Source: Rhododendron vialii
Lineage: Eukaryota > Streptophyta > Magnoliopsida > Ericales > Ericaceae
Reading direction: 5' to 3'
Length of the DNA: 64,000 nt
Assembly (NCBI RefSeq): GCF_030253575.1
Contig: NC_080560.1
Coordinates: 40,719,001 to 40,783,000 of the forward strand
Part shown: positions 22,679 through 34,020 of the stretch, one piece after another
Numbering within the stretch: position 1 is the first letter of the stretch
How the letters are laid out: every line of letters starts with the position of its first letter
Position numbers and translations under genes: made by a program
Notes under the pieces: model-generated
What the model was told of the DNA's origin: nothing
Databases searched by the model: none
The model's input: only the letters and a program-made list of their open reading frames with translations

Positions 22679-23363
22679 CTAAGGTAGGTTATGATTAAAG
22701 GTTAAGCTTCCAAAGGTAATCATATGGACCAATGGTTAATAGTTTACTAGAAAGTAAGTCTATGGTCAAGTAGTCATGATTAAAGTAGGCTATGGGTGCT
22801 ACTTTTGGTAGCATCATGATTACTATCTTTGTCCAATGGTTCTTAAATGCTAGGGAAAGGTAACTAAGTTAATTGGTACTTAGGTTTACTTAACTAAATG
22901 ATTGGAAACAAAACCTATTACCCAAAGGGCAAGAATTTCCCTAACAACTATTGTTCAATGGGTAAAGAGAAAAGATATACTAGAAAGATGTAATGATGAG
23001 GAAATAAAAAGTCAAGAATTGACTAGTCAATAAAGTGCAATGATTACATCCTTTGGTCCAAAAGGTTCAATCAGGGTTTGGATGTGTTCACAAGGCTCAA
23101 AGATGGTCAAAAAAAGGTCCATCTAGGGTTAGGAGATGTAACTAAGTGAATTGATAGTTCGATTTCTCCAACTAGTCGATTGAAAACCAAATCTATTTGT
23201 CATGTAGGACTTCTAGTCAAGAAAATGAAATTTAAAGGACTTAAATCTAATTATGATGGATTATAGAAATTTAAAAGGAATTTTTAAAAGCAAATCCAAG
23301 TAATTTAAATAAAATTTAAATATTTAACGAAATTTTTATTTACCGAAAATCAGGGTCGTTGCA

Positions 23364-24235
23364 AGTTTGTAAAGTTCAATGAACATCACCAGTGTACTAC
23401 AAATTAAGGTAACGGATATTGGTAGCTGTGTGATTAAGATAGATTTGTCTTACAATTCATTTTTTAGGATTAAATATTGACCATCCATTCTTTGTATTAA
23501 CGAATGTTGACCTACCAAGGGGCAAATGATATCCAACCAATCTATTTTTTTCCCTTAACGATCTACTCTGTGAACTCCACAAATTGAAAGAAACCGAGGC
23601 TAGAGAGAGAGGGGGGCGGAAAGGGAGGGAGAGAGAAGGAAAATTTAAGTTTGGATTAATTACACAGGTGGTCTCATTAAGCCGATGGTTATTAAATTGA
23701 ACTTGGGGGGCCTTTTCCAATTACTTGTTTTCCACTTGCTCAAACTGAAATTACAACTCTTTTAGGGGTAAGGAACCTATCATATGATGATCCATCGTGC
23801 GATGTTTTCTATGATGCAGAATCAAACTCATTGCGGTCTCATTTGACGTTATTGGTTGTCTATTTTGTAAGTCTTGATGCATTTATTGTCCATGCAAAAA
23901 TTTAAGTTGATTTGATACCGATATTAATTTGAACAACGCATATTTGTCACAATAAGAATGAACAGTGATTCATCAGAGTATTTGGCAATATATAATCAGT
24001 TCAATTTTTTGGGGAGCATGATGAACACATTGAGAAATGCAAGATGAATGACTTGGATCATCATAATGAGACTATGGTTGGTCACAAGAGCACATGATGA
24101 ATCACATGGGAGGATCTTCATTAGTACTTTAGTAGTTAAGAGGGTTGTTTTATTCACCCATCTAAAAAGTGGGCAAACATTATTCACTTGATGAATTTTT
24201 ACATGAAAGGATCATTACTACGCCTAGGAGAACGT
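23364..24235. repeat. Second copy of the duplicated upstream segment
   Basis: Positions 23364-23585 match 24985-25204 (GTTTGTAAAGTTC/GTTTGTAGAGTTC, 'tattaatgaatgtt(a/g)acctacca', 'actccacaaa'). Positions 23590-24180 match the J-domain upstream segment at about 18290-19290, including a GA-rich piece like that gene's 5' leader. The arrangement suggests a tandem duplication of a segment of about 1 kb whose two copies were later split by an LTR and a LINE. No gene is seen. Confidence 0.55.
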
Positions 24236-24302
24236 AGTGCGCCTCAGTACGGTCTATCAAAATATCATTATCGTAATTTGATTGATTTAGTTTGTAGAGT
24301 TC

Positions 24303-24984
24303 TTTTTTTTGTCAAAAGTGAGAAGATTGTATTGATAAACGCTTAGCGTTACTTACAAAACGAAGATCATTACAAAGAACTTTGACAAAGCCAAACTAAT
24401 CGTCTAACAAATACAAAACAAGTAAATCACAAGGCAATCAATATCTTTCATCCTAACCCGGACATGGCTTGACGCAATAATGACACTTTTAAACTGCCTA
24501 ATACTCTAATTAGGAGTCTCAAATGAAAAGTGCACAGTTAAGGACAAAAGACACCAAATACCCAGACGATCAAATGCACTCCACCCAAGTATGAACGCAC
24601 CAATGAACTCCCTAGAACTACGATCTGTCAAGCCACCACGGGTTGCCTCGCCAAAGACATGAACGCTAAAGCACAGATATAATTGTGACGCAACCTCGAT
24701 TGAGAGAACCTAATCTATAGACAAAATTCATCCAAAGACGAAACTAATAACTCTTGTAGAACGAGAGACAAAACTCTCACAGATCAGACTATAAGTCGTA
24801 GATCTGAAGAGATGGAAGGAAAAAAGAAAACAAAAAGCAAAGAAAGGGAGTCGGTAGTACCATGGCATTCCCCTCTCACCGCCACACACGAGTACGAAAC
24901 CCATAGGGGGAGGGGGAGGGGAAGGGAGAAGATCGAGGAGTTGTGGTGGCTAGGGTTGAGAGAGAGTAAGAGAGAGATAGGGTT
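24303..24984 (-). mobile_element. 5'-truncated non-LTR retroposon with 13-bp TSD
   Basis: Flanked by identical GTTTGTAGAGTTC at 24290-24302 and 24985-24997. The poly-A tail appears as eight T at 24303-24310, so the element lies on the minus strand. The sequence before the tail (CAATCTTCTCACTTTTGAC) resembles plant LINE 3' ends. No reverse-transcriptase reading frame is recognisable in its 682 bp. Its 5' part is CT-rich and leader-like, so a processed copy of a host transcript is an alternative. Confidence 0.75.
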
Positions 24985-24997
24985 GTTTGTAGAGTTC

Positions 24998-26580
24998 GTT
25001 AAACACTACATTGTACGAAAAATCAAGTTAATTGGATATTGATAGCTATGTATGTGATTTATAGATTGGTCCTGCATTTATTTATTTATTTTGAATTATA
25101 CTGCGTTTTTGTATTAATGAATGTTAACCTACCAATGGGCTAATGGCATCCAAACATTTATTTTTCATGAATGGTCTTCTCAACTAACTCCACAAACTAA
25201 TGGTGAACAACATTCACTCGCAAATTAATGGGGAATTCGGATCGCCAAAAAGGTTATCCTTTTATCTTTGATGACATACGTCCATGATTTTTTTGATTTC
25301 ATCTCGACGAGAAGATCAAAAAGTCAAAACATGAATCAATGTTTAAATAAGATTAGAAAAGACAAATAAAAAGCAAATAAAGGAGTTTTTTTTTTTTTGG
25401 CTTATTTATTCTGTTGTATATATATTTTTAAACTTTAAACTAGAATTTATGAATTCTAAGTTTCTCATGGCGATACAACGTATATGCCTGTCAGTGTAGT
25501 TACATTTTAATAAAAAAACAGAGAATACGATTGAATTTAAGTTTTTTCGTTTTAAATTTTACTCAAGCAGAGATCACGCGGGAGTTGACTTCTAAATAAA
25601 ACAAAGTCAAGAGTGGGACTCCATAACGATATGCATTATAGAATCTGACTTGATAATTTATTTACCAAAAAATATGTCAATATGCTCCCCAGCCCCAGCA
25701 ATGAGTTTCTTGCAAAACCCACCAAGTTACTCAAGTGGTGGATGCAAGTGCAGTTGTTCTAGTTTAATACTTCCTTTGTCCCAATTTAATTGTCTCTCGT
25801 TCTATTCTAACCGGCTAAAAAACGAGTTATATTTTTAAATCCGTAATAAATTTCGTATCGAATATAAACCTTGTTTGATAGATCTCGATTAGTTTTACAA
25901 TATAATGTTTTCAAAATCACATAAAACATTACTATAAATTACAAGATATAATCAATTGAAAAGTGGCACAAACCGGACAATTAAATTGGGACGGAGAAAG
26001 TAGTTCAAAACGGCGCATTCAAATGTGAACTGTCCAGCAAAATGGACCCACCATGGTCCCACTTGACGAACCATTTATTTTGTAGACCTGAATATGTTGC
26101 AAAATGTCAACCTGGGTGTCGATGATCGATGGGAATTTAAAATTTAAATGTTACTACCTATGACCAGTACCCATTATCAAGCTCGCAATCACTCGAGACA
26201 TTCTTCTCTGCTTAGCAACTCAGAGAGACAAGAGGCTTGCAATGGAGAAACTTACCAGTAACGAGGTTGAATAATAGTTGCTAAACGTATAGTAGTAGTA
26301 AAAACCAGTTCAGATGCGTCGATAAAACGCCCACTAATGTTATTCTAATTTCTTGTTCCTGAAAATTGATCCATTAAACACAGATGTGGACAAGAAGGCT
26401 CGGAATTTATGGAGAGTGCGAAAACTCAGTTGCTCGAGGATACCAAACCAAACCACATCATCAAAGGTACCAAGCAGTTCTTTATTTAGATTAACCAAGC
26501 CTTGGGTTGTAACTTGATTTTCCCTAACAGTTTAAGGATTATACTCGATTTTCAGTGTACAGCAATTCATGAGTGGCTGA
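24998..26580. other. Region downstream of the superoxide dismutase gene
   Basis: Contains the right part of the duplicated segment (to about 25204) and the Stowaway MITE at 25770-26000. The remainder is AT-rich with no recognisable gene. The final few hundred bases before 26581 should include the 3' untranslated region of the minus-strand dismutase gene. Confidence 0.45.
25770..26000. mobile_element. Stowaway MITE (Tc1/mariner), complete
   Basis: Ends are CTTCCTTTGTCCCAATTTAA and the complement CTTTCTCCGTCCCAATTTAA, continuing to GTC on both sides, flanked by TA at 25768-25769 and 26001-26002. Length 231 bp, AT-rich, non-coding. The termini and TA duplication are diagnostic of Stowaway elements. 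Confidence 0.88.
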
Positions 26581-29500
26581 TCAACCCTGCAGTCCAATGA
26601 CACCTGCGAAAAAGGAAGACTAAATTAAACTGGTGTTTGGTCGAAAAAGATTAAGCAGGTTTTTATCGACAACCGGAATCAACTCATAAAGTGGATCAAC
26701 AATTTGCGCAATCAACCATTAGCATGGGCGAAGCTAGGATTTTAGCACAGTGGGAGCAAATATCAAGGAAGGGGCAAATCAATAGCATAAAAGGCTCATT
26801 GGCAAAGGCAATAATATTGATTAATTTGATTTCTGGAGAGAAAAATTACGGATAAAGTTTCATACTTGTAAAAATCTCCAAGGGGCAATTATGAAAAACC
26901 TTCAAAAATATGGATACAACTGCATTTTTTTTACAAGTGAATGTAGGTAGGGCTGCCAATGACCTGAGCCAGTTGCGAGCAGCTTGAGGCTTGGCTCAAT
27001 AAGTGCTCATTGAGTTAATAACGAGCTTAAGCCATAATTTTAGGCTTGTTTCTTAGATGAAACGAGCTCAAGTTAGCCTCGCGAACACAAAAATACATTC
27101 GACAAATTTTATTCTGTTGCAATATTTGTAACTTCCACTATTTGGTTAAATTTCTTGTTGAGAGCTCGAGTTTGAGTTAGAGCTTGGCTTGTTTATATTT
27201 GTTCAACTAGAACTTGAGTTTCATAAACATGAGCTCAACTACTTTTGACCAGGCCCAGCTCAAACATTTCCAAGCTTGGCTCGTTTGCAGCTCTAAGTGT
27301 GGGCAAATGCCCCCCAGCTCCGCCCAGGACCATTGACTGCAAGTGCTAATATTAGGTATGACTTATGAGTTATGAGGTTTCCGCTAAACCATTTTATATA
27401 TAAGACAGCATGGAAATTCAGAAAGATAACAAGAATTCTAACCACAGGCAACCCTTCCACCAGCATTTCCAGTACTTTTGCTGAGTTCGTGCCCACCTGA
27501 AATGCAAAAGAAAAGATTAAAACAGATGATGTCGTCTCAAGAACAAGCAAGTTTATAGAAAGAACAGTCACAGTAAACTACTACCCACAATACAGGGTAG
27601 GTGATGGGGTTTCTTTATTTCACTAGTGAACCAAAAACTGTGTTTGTTTCTGTATTTTTTAGCTCCCCAAATAAACTTTGTTACTGTTCCAGGAAAATTG
27701 GAAGGAGGGGTGTTTTACTGTTTTGCACTTGACTCATCACAAGTGATTCACAACCCACCAGAATGAGCTACAAACCATTAGAACTTCAAATCTAACAGCA
27801 ATTAACCATAGTTCTCTTTCACTTAGCAAGACGTGCAAATTCTCCTCTGAATGATCTCAATGCAGTTTGCTAATCATATAGTCCCCAGTTGCTTTTGCAA
27901 ATTCATTCCTCTCCATTTTTTGGCAATGATAGATTCAAATCTAAGGGCTATAAATAAGTCGAAATCTCCAATCTGAGATCCCAATCTGCAGTTGACGCTT
28001 TTATGTATTGGTTTTGGAAAAAGGAATTATACGGAAACACAATTCTTTCCAGACCATAACTTCAATACTTCAAAAGGCTAACCTATGTTTAGGATCTTGC
28101 ATAATTTCAGCATTAAGAAAAGACATCGTATGGATCACCCTATTGACATTGAATGGTTTCTTGTCTTAGAGCGTATACAATCGATAATAGAAGTCCAATG
28201 TTGGATTAAACCAAGAGAGTTTGACTCATGACTATCACTATTGGTCTACAAATTAGGTTTAAGATTTTATTGGAGGATGGAATTCTTTAGCAAAATCTCC
28301 TTGCTCCGAAAACCTTTCTACCAAAAACCAAGACCTTCATAACGAATCGTTCTTTTATAATGGTGACTCCATTCAAGAAAGAGAGATTCAACCCACATGA
28401 TGAAACGTCCAGGCATGCCTCACCTTAGTAATCACATAAGAATCCCACCAGAATTACATGCCCAACCAGTTAAGAACAGTGTTTGTGCCACCACCAAGAA
28501 CCTTGAACCACTTTCAAGCCTTCATGTTTAATACAAACAAGCAGGACTTCAATGATATCAGCTTCAACTTGTTTCTCTCCACACTTCAATTTCTTCTTTC
28601 CAACTTCTAACTACTTGACATAGACACTTACATGTGCAACAAAAGAGCAATCAATGTTCTCACATGTATTTGTAATCCCTCAACCCTTCACTCTCTGGTT
28701 TTTGTCTCGACAGTTTTCATATGTTCTCACTCAGGAGTACCTCTATTTGATGCAGAAAATAAACAACCAATGTTCTAGCCTATTATGACTACTCCCCCTC
28801 CCCTCCATACTTGACTTCTTATGTTTGGTCAAATAAGTTAACAAATAGGTAATCAAGCACTAACCGCTCAATTACATCTACCTCTTTGTTTGGTGGTATA
28901 ACTATTATATAAGAGAACGCAAATGGGTATTCACATCCCAATTCTTCCACAACCACAAACACTTAAACAAACAAAATCACATTCACATGGGACCCACACA
29001 CACTACACATCTAGGGTGTGTAGGACCCACAAATAATAATGTGAGTGTGTGTAATGAGTTTGTGGTTGTAGACTTTTTGATTCACACCCATCTCCTTCTC
29101 TTGCATTCCATTTAAAGGCCATATAGATATAGCTTATTTGTGAAAGCAGGTGCTTTATGCAGAAGTGAAATATGGAATTGTAACAGAAAACGTAATCAAT
29201 TGACTCAAAATAAAATTACCCTTTCCGAGATCATCGGGGTCAGCATGGACAACAACAGCCCTTCCAATGATGGAATGTGGCCCAGTGAGAGGGATCTGCA
29301 CATAGTAAACGTGTCAGAAAAATCTAATTGAAATCCCATATAGCAGATATATTAGCATTAACCAATTCACCTGTTTGTCAACAATGGTGAAATTTGCAGT
29401 GCCTGAAACATAAAGTCATGAAGAAAAATCAATTCCATCCTAATCATGGTATTCTGCAGCAAATTATAGTATTTATTATGGTGATGGCTATAACATGTAA

Positions 29501-30311
29501 AAATGGAAAGGTACCTTTCATTTGAAACCTGAACAGCAACCACAACGCCATACATATGAGTTAAACATGTATGGGGTTTCAAACATGACAGGTAGCTAAG
29601 CAAAGTAAGGTTGGATGGGGTTTCAAACAAGTATATTACAATATAAGGATTGTTATATGAAACTACACTCCAGCTAAGCAAAGTAAGGCATAGATCGGAA
29701 GAATTGTGATAGACAGGCAAAATGATGTCACTAATAACAGGTAGTTATAATGATCTGCAAATAAAGTGCATGGTCCAAAGGATAGTCTACCATCTTCACC
29801 AACTGTGACATTGCCCAGGTCACCTGCATGACGGTTCTCATCCTCAGGAGCACCATGCTCTTTGCCACCAGGATTGAAATGAGGGCCTGCAAATTGACAT
29901 CATCAAGAGTGAATTTCTTTCAGGTTTAAACTTGTTACTAAATTTGCATTTTTCTTGTTTCCTGGCTATGCATGTACGAAAAGTTGTAGAAGAATTTATT
30001 GGGGTGAAATTACCAGTTGACATGCAACCATTTGTGGTATCACCAAGAGCATGGACATGAAAACCATGCAGTCCGGATTTAAGGCCAGAAAGGCATCCAG
30101 TCACTGTGGTTGGACCTGAGGCATATAACAGAAGTACAGAACAATTCAAATTCTCGACACCACTGGAAACAACTGCCGCGTAGATGTTTTGTGCACAAAC
30201 CAACTACAAACTATATTATTGTAGTTTGATATTACCATCTCCCTCTTGTGTAAAGTACACAGCACCGCTGACTCCTGCAGTGCTGCTTAGAACGGCCACA
30301 GCCTTCACCAT
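26581..30311 (-). CDS. CSD1: Cytosolic Cu/Zn superoxide dismutase
   Basis: Dismutates superoxide to hydrogen peroxide and oxygen. Seven coding exons in phase: 30236-30311, 30014-30115, 29791-29886, 29371-29402, 29220-29295, 27443-27496 and 26581-26603, giving 152 residues, the usual length of the plant cytosolic form. It starts [10 protein letters not shown] with no transit peptide, which separates it from the plastid CSD2. Copper ligands H45, H47, H62 and H119, zinc ligands H62, H70, H79 and D82, and the disulfide pair C56/C145 are all in place. The last exon holds only the VIGLQG tail. The coding start lies 11 nt inside its exon; a 5' leader exon ends at 31618. Introns carry a hAT MITE (26948-27295), a fold-back element (28921-29095) and a Tourist MITE (30897-31081). 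A miR398 site is formed in the spliced leader. Confidence 0.97.
26948..27295. mobile_element. hAT-type MITE in the last dismutase intron
   Basis: Ends TAGGGCTGCCAATGA and complement TAGAGCTGCAAACGAGCC, with 'gagctc/gagctt' rich body. Flanks AATGTAGG and AGTGTGGG match at 6 of 8 positions, fitting an aged 8-bp hAT duplication. A relative sits in RUNKEL intron 1 (36574-36835), and a fragment of the same type near 47680-47900. Confidence 0.65.
28921..29095. mobile_element. Small fold-back element in dismutase intron 5
   Basis: Left arm AAATGGGTATTCACATCCCA ... CCACAACCACAAAC pairs with the right arm, whose complement reads GAGATGGGTGTGAATCAAAA ... CTACAACCACAAAC. About 175 bp, non-coding. No clear target duplication; family unassigned. 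Confidence 0.6.
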
Positions 30312-30316
30312 TGTTA

Positions 30317-30322
30317 TGTGAT
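30317..30322 (-). promoter_or_regulatory. miR398 target site, 3' part (second leader exon)
   Basis: The first six bases of the exon that carries the dismutase start codon read ATCACA. Joined by splicing to the end of the leader exon at 31618 they complete the 21-nt miR398-like site. The acceptor is TTGTTTAG just upstream (30323-30330). Confidence 0.75.
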
Positions 30323-30896
30323 CTAAACAAGTAATAGAAACAAGCCCTCGGTATCAGAATCAACAAATTGGTTGTAAGAGTTGAAAAAGTTAGAACTTTT
30401 ACTGTGTGGACAGTGGAATGCAAATGTGTAAGACGCCAAGCTTAAACAATCCCAGATGCATAAAGCTCCAAAACCAAAGACCAAATGGCCGAAAAAACGA
30501 AGCTACAGAGATAAATTCAAACTCCATCCGCAGAACAAATGTACAGTGATTAATCCCAAAAGAGTGGACATTGACTAGTAAATCCACCTAAACTGCAGCT
30601 ATGATCTTCTATTCTTCACAACGCAGTACGAATGCTTTTTTTAAACTTTGTTAAATCATCTTAACATAAATTTTTCTTACAATTGGCTGTGTTTGAAGCC
30701 CGAACTTTGTGAAAGTCGTAAACCACTAAAATTATCAAACTTACGAGCCTACCCCTAAAACATAATCACGTGAATACCATAAACGGATATCTTTCTCAAT
30801 CTTCTAAATGGTCCCCCCTCGAATCAAAATCTTAGCTCCGCCCCAAAATCCACCCCACTCTAATGTAGGTGGTTGAACATAATTGATCTCAAGTAA

Positions 30897-31081
30897 AGGC
30901 CTCGTTTGGTTTGCATTGCTTAAGCAAATTTGTTTGGTCAAACGACTGCTTATTTGCTTATTTCCTATTCTAAATTGTCGGTTTCCATAAAATAAGCAAT
31001 TAAGCTTCCAAATGTGTCCAAACTTTCCTATTTGCTTGTTGTCTACTTCAAGAAAATAAACAAGGTAACCAAACGGGCGCT
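30897..31081. mobile_element. Tourist-like MITE (PIF/Harbinger) in the 5' leader intron
   Basis: Ends AGGCCTCGTTTGGTT and complement AGCGCCCGTTTGGTT, flanked by TAA on both sides (30894-30896, 31082-31084). Length 185 bp; the body is AT-rich with several AAGCAAAT/ATTTGCTT palindromes. End motif and TAA duplication are typical of Tourist elements. Confidence 0.75.
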
Positions 31082-31617
31082 TAATAACCACTTGTTTTTC
31101 TCGACAACTAGACAGAACAAGATAATCAACAGCAATTCAGTGACCAAAATCATGCCTCTGCAAAAATGCATACTCGAGAATCGAGATCTGTCATTCACCG
31201 GATAAACACAACTTCTGGACACAAGTGTGTTTGGAGCCGTCCCATGTATGTGAGCCCGCATACATCAAACTGCTCTGGCTGCAGTTGTGTCCAGATTTGT
31301 ATTCTACTGTGTTGCTAGCATTGCTCTGAATTATTTCAATTAGAACTATCATAGTTATTTTCCGATTAAAAAAGTATCATAATCATTTGGATGGTTATAA
31401 CGACAACAAAAAAAAATTATGTTATTCCAAACGGATTACTACCACATGAATCTATTTCAACAGCGTGAGAATAAAACCTGACCCAATCGCTGAAGCAACG
31501 AAAATTAACCGATAAATCGTTGGAAACTCGGATTAATCAAACCAAGGGCGAATGAAATCATGTAAATCTGATGGGTAAAAGGGTAGATATAGAAGGAGAA
31601 ATCGGATCTATACTCAC

Positions 31618-31630
31618 CTCAGAACACCCC

Positions 31631-31632
<2 letters not shown>
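31618..31632 (-). promoter_or_regulatory. miR398 target site, 5' part (end of leader exon)
   Basis: The dismutase 5' leader exon ends GCGGGGTGTTCTGAG before the donor GTGAGTA (31611-31617). Spliced to ATCACA (30317-30322) it gives a 21-nt site with good pairing to miR398 (as I remember its sequence): four mismatches, two of them at the miRNA 3' end, and one G:U. The intron falls between miRNA positions 6 and 7. Confidence 0.75.
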
Positions 31633-31671
<39 letters not shown>

Positions 31672-31740
31672 TGTGGAAGGCGTGAAATTTGTTGTTGGAA
31701 AACCAGTGACTGATCAGTGTCACTCCTCTCTTCAGTCTTT
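31618..31740 (-). other. 5' leader exon of the superoxide dismutase gene, with CT repeat
   Basis: The donor CTGAG|GTGAGTA fixes the 3' end at 31618. The exon contains a CT microsatellite on the sense strand (31634-31667). The transcription start is not identifiable; I set the outer end loosely. Upstream lies an imperfect palindrome around TGACTGATCAGTGTCA (about 31709-31724) and a CCAAT-like ACCAATCAC near 31780. Confidence 0.55.
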
Positions 31741-31800
31741 TCCGCCTATCGGCTTCTCCACGCGCTTTGTGACGTTGTGATTGGTAGGATTATAAAAAAA

Positions 31801-32181
31801 CAGAAATGCTACACACACATACAATCTGTGCACAGATTGTGCACAGATTTTGTTGTGGGGCCCACCACGGGTCCCACACAAATCATCCGAGCCGTTCATT
31901 AAATGTAAAATATTTTTTCAAGGGTCTCCATAAAAAATAATTTCAATCCGATACCTATAGATGCTCGATCCAATCGTATAACTTTTCATTATCCGAAAAT
32001 CTGAATGAAAAGTTAGATGGTTGGATGAAGCATCTATCGGTATTGGATTGAGCTTATTTTTTACGGGGACTCTTGAAAAAATGTTTTACATTTAATGAAC
32101 GGTTTGGATGATTTGTGTGGGACCCATGGTGGATCCCACAACAAAATCTGTGCACAAAAATCTGTACCGGTAGCAGGACTC
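31801..32181. mobile_element. Mutator-like MITE, long palindrome, copy 1
   Basis: Flanked by ATAAAAAAA (31792-31800 and 32182-32190), a 9-bp duplication that extends to 10 bp if the following C is counted. Ends CAGAAATGCTAC and complement GAGTCCTGCTAC. Nearly the whole 381 bp is an inverted repeat: 'tgtgcacagattttgttgtg' at the left has its complement at the right, as do 'cattaaatgtaaaa' and 'aacttttcatt'. It sits about 60-130 bp upstream of the dismutase leader exon. Confidence 0.82.
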
Positions 32182-32889
32182 ATAAAAAAACGACAACAGG
32201 TTTTTTTTTTTAACAATCGGATATCCGGATTAAACTTGTTCGCTCATCGATTAATCTAGGAAAAATAAATAAACCGTCACTAGCAAGGGTCCGTTTAAAG
32301 TTAGAGCAAAATTTTGTATGAACCAGTTTCAAAAGGGCTGATAACATCAAAGAGGTTTTAAACTTGATGACTTAGGAATGAACAAAAATTGTTCAGATGT
32401 TTAAAGTTTAATTGAACTTTTAATCACGCTATCGTGATCTAATCTTTAGTAGTTTTAAATTTTCATACACTATAAATTGGAGAGCTCGAACTTGAATTGC
32501 ATGGTTTGCTTTTATAAAAATGAGTTGATCGTATAATTAACTTATTAGATACTATATAATTTTAATTTACTTATTTTTTCATACATCATCAAGTGAACTA
32601 GCTGAGTAGTATTTTGTTCAATCTTTATACAGCTCCAAAATATGATGTATTAATTTTGTTTAGAGAACAATCTAACACGTTAACCTGAAGGGTTTGGCCA
32701 AATAAGTACTTCATGAGAAAGCTAATTATTTGTCCTCCGTATGTTCAATCTCACATAGGTCAAACATTGCAAAATATTGAGAGTTTGTCCATACGTTACC
32801 TTCAACTTTGTAATTAGTTGAGGTGTGTGGAACATTAAGAGGATACGCCTAATTCCGGCCGCTAACAAAAATAATTCCAAATAATCTTC

Positions 32890-33520
32890 AACACATGCTC
32901 TATTCCTCCATTTGAGAGTATGGAACTCCTCTAACCCATCCTCTCAAGCCTCCTCTATTTGAGATGATGAAATTTTGGTCCTCCATATTTAGAGGATGGG
33001 AGAAAATATGGAGGATTCTATCTATAATACTATTTACTTTTTAAAATGGCATTTGTATTCTTATGAGCTTTTGTTTATGTCAACCATAGCCTTTCACCCT
33101 TGCACCTTTAATTTATGTCAACCTTTTAACACTGTCTGCACTTCTACAACATCAATTTAATTCCACAGGACTTGTACTTAACTTCTAGTACATTTCACAT
33201 GTAGTGGAAGCCATGGGCTCTAGAAAATTGGAGTAAAGAACAAGTGGGTGGGAGGGGGAAATGCAGTGGAAGCCATGGGGTCTACAAAACTGGAGTAAAA
33301 AACAGGCGGGAAACTTGTTTTGCTGTGATAGAGGTTAATTTTGGAAGGAATTATTGGAGGGAATTGGTAGAGGTTAATTTTGGAGGAAAATTTTAGAGAG
33401 AAAAATAGAGGGTTTGTGGTTGGAGTAAATAGAAATAGTGATTTTCTCTAAAATCACTTTATGAATAAATATAGAGTATTTTGATACTCTCAAATAGAGT
33501 ATTGGATTAGAGATGCTCTC
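32890..33520. mobile_element. MITE-like element with 'GAGAGTAT' inner arms
   Basis: The left side reads GCTCTATTCCTCCATTTGAGAGTATGG; the complement of the right side reads AATCCAATACTCTATTTGAGAGTATC and then GAGAGCATCTCTAATCC, similar to the GCATCTCC end family. Boundaries are approximate and no target duplication was found. Confidence 0.4.
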
Positions 33521-33528
33521 AGTATACT

Positions 33529-33628
33529 TATTTTTTGAATTAAAATACGGCATATATAGTAATAAAAGAATGACATGCTTCGTAAAACGAAAAATAAATA
33601 CTTAAAAAAAAAATGCTAAAGAGAACGG
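33529..33628 (-). mobile_element. Short MITE family 'AAGTACTTATTTTTC', copy 3
   Basis: In reverse orientation it repeats the family body: complement AAGTATTTATTTTTCGTTTT, ACGAAGCATGTCATTC, and TTTTAATTCAAA, beginning CTCCGTTCTC at 33628. More diverged than the two copies near 18 kb. Confidence 0.5.
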
Positions 33629-33835
33629 AGTTGATTGGTTTTGTGCGAGGTGCACGTGGAGTTATTGTACTGGTGCGTGAACTGGACGACAGTCTGTTCT
33701 GCGACGGCTTTAGATTGTTTTAAATTGTGCGTGTGAATCGCGTGACGTGGTTTAGGTGGAAATTGACTCTTTCTTCGGTTTGGAGTCTTCTGGAACATTA
33801 ATCGCTTTTTTCCCTAATCAAAGTCTTTAAATTCA

Positions 33836-34001
33836 CCTAATTCTGCTCGCTGGATAAAGTTGACAATTATACACCAGCGGATAATGATTTTCGCACAGTC
33901 TTTTTTATAACCGCACTTCCTAATTCTGCTCGCTGGATAAAGTTGACAATTATACACTAGCGGATAATGATTTTCGCACAATCTTTTTCATAACCGCACT
34001 T
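33836..34001. repeat. 83-bp tandem duplication
   Basis: The unit starting CCTAATTCTGCTCGCTGGAT at 33836 is repeated from 33919 with only a few differences (for example CACCAGCGG versus CACTAGCGG). Non-coding. It abuts the MITE at 34021. Confidence 0.9.
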
Positions 34002-34020
34002 CCTCTTCTGTTTGTTTTTA

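Larger units (their letters stand above)
19356..23363 (-). mobile_element. Old LTR of a Ty3/gypsy (Tekay-like) element, with nested insertion
   Basis: Read on the minus strand it starts at 23363 with TGCAACGACCCTGATTTTCG, close to the start of the solo LTR at 56301. It has a TATAAATAG promoter motif at 20748-20756 followed by a leader-like CT-rich stretch. The other end, near TGTCAGGGTCACC at 19356, is less certain and no matching target duplication was found. Two 82-bp blocks inside it (19643-19724, 19760-19841) are a tandem duplication with 117-bp spacing. It carries the nested solo LTR at 21647-22678 and a compound microsatellite. No capsid, protease or polymerase region is present: a fossil LTR remnant, older than its insert. 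Confidence 0.6.
32192..33835. other. Gene-free region with MITE remnants
   Basis: No gene is seen. It contains the element at about 32890-33520, an imperfect 60-bp direct repeat ('ggaagccatggg...ctggagtaaa', about 33206-33300), and the short MITE at 33529-33628. About 32200-32890 is AT-rich and holds nothing I recognise. Confidence 0.5.
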
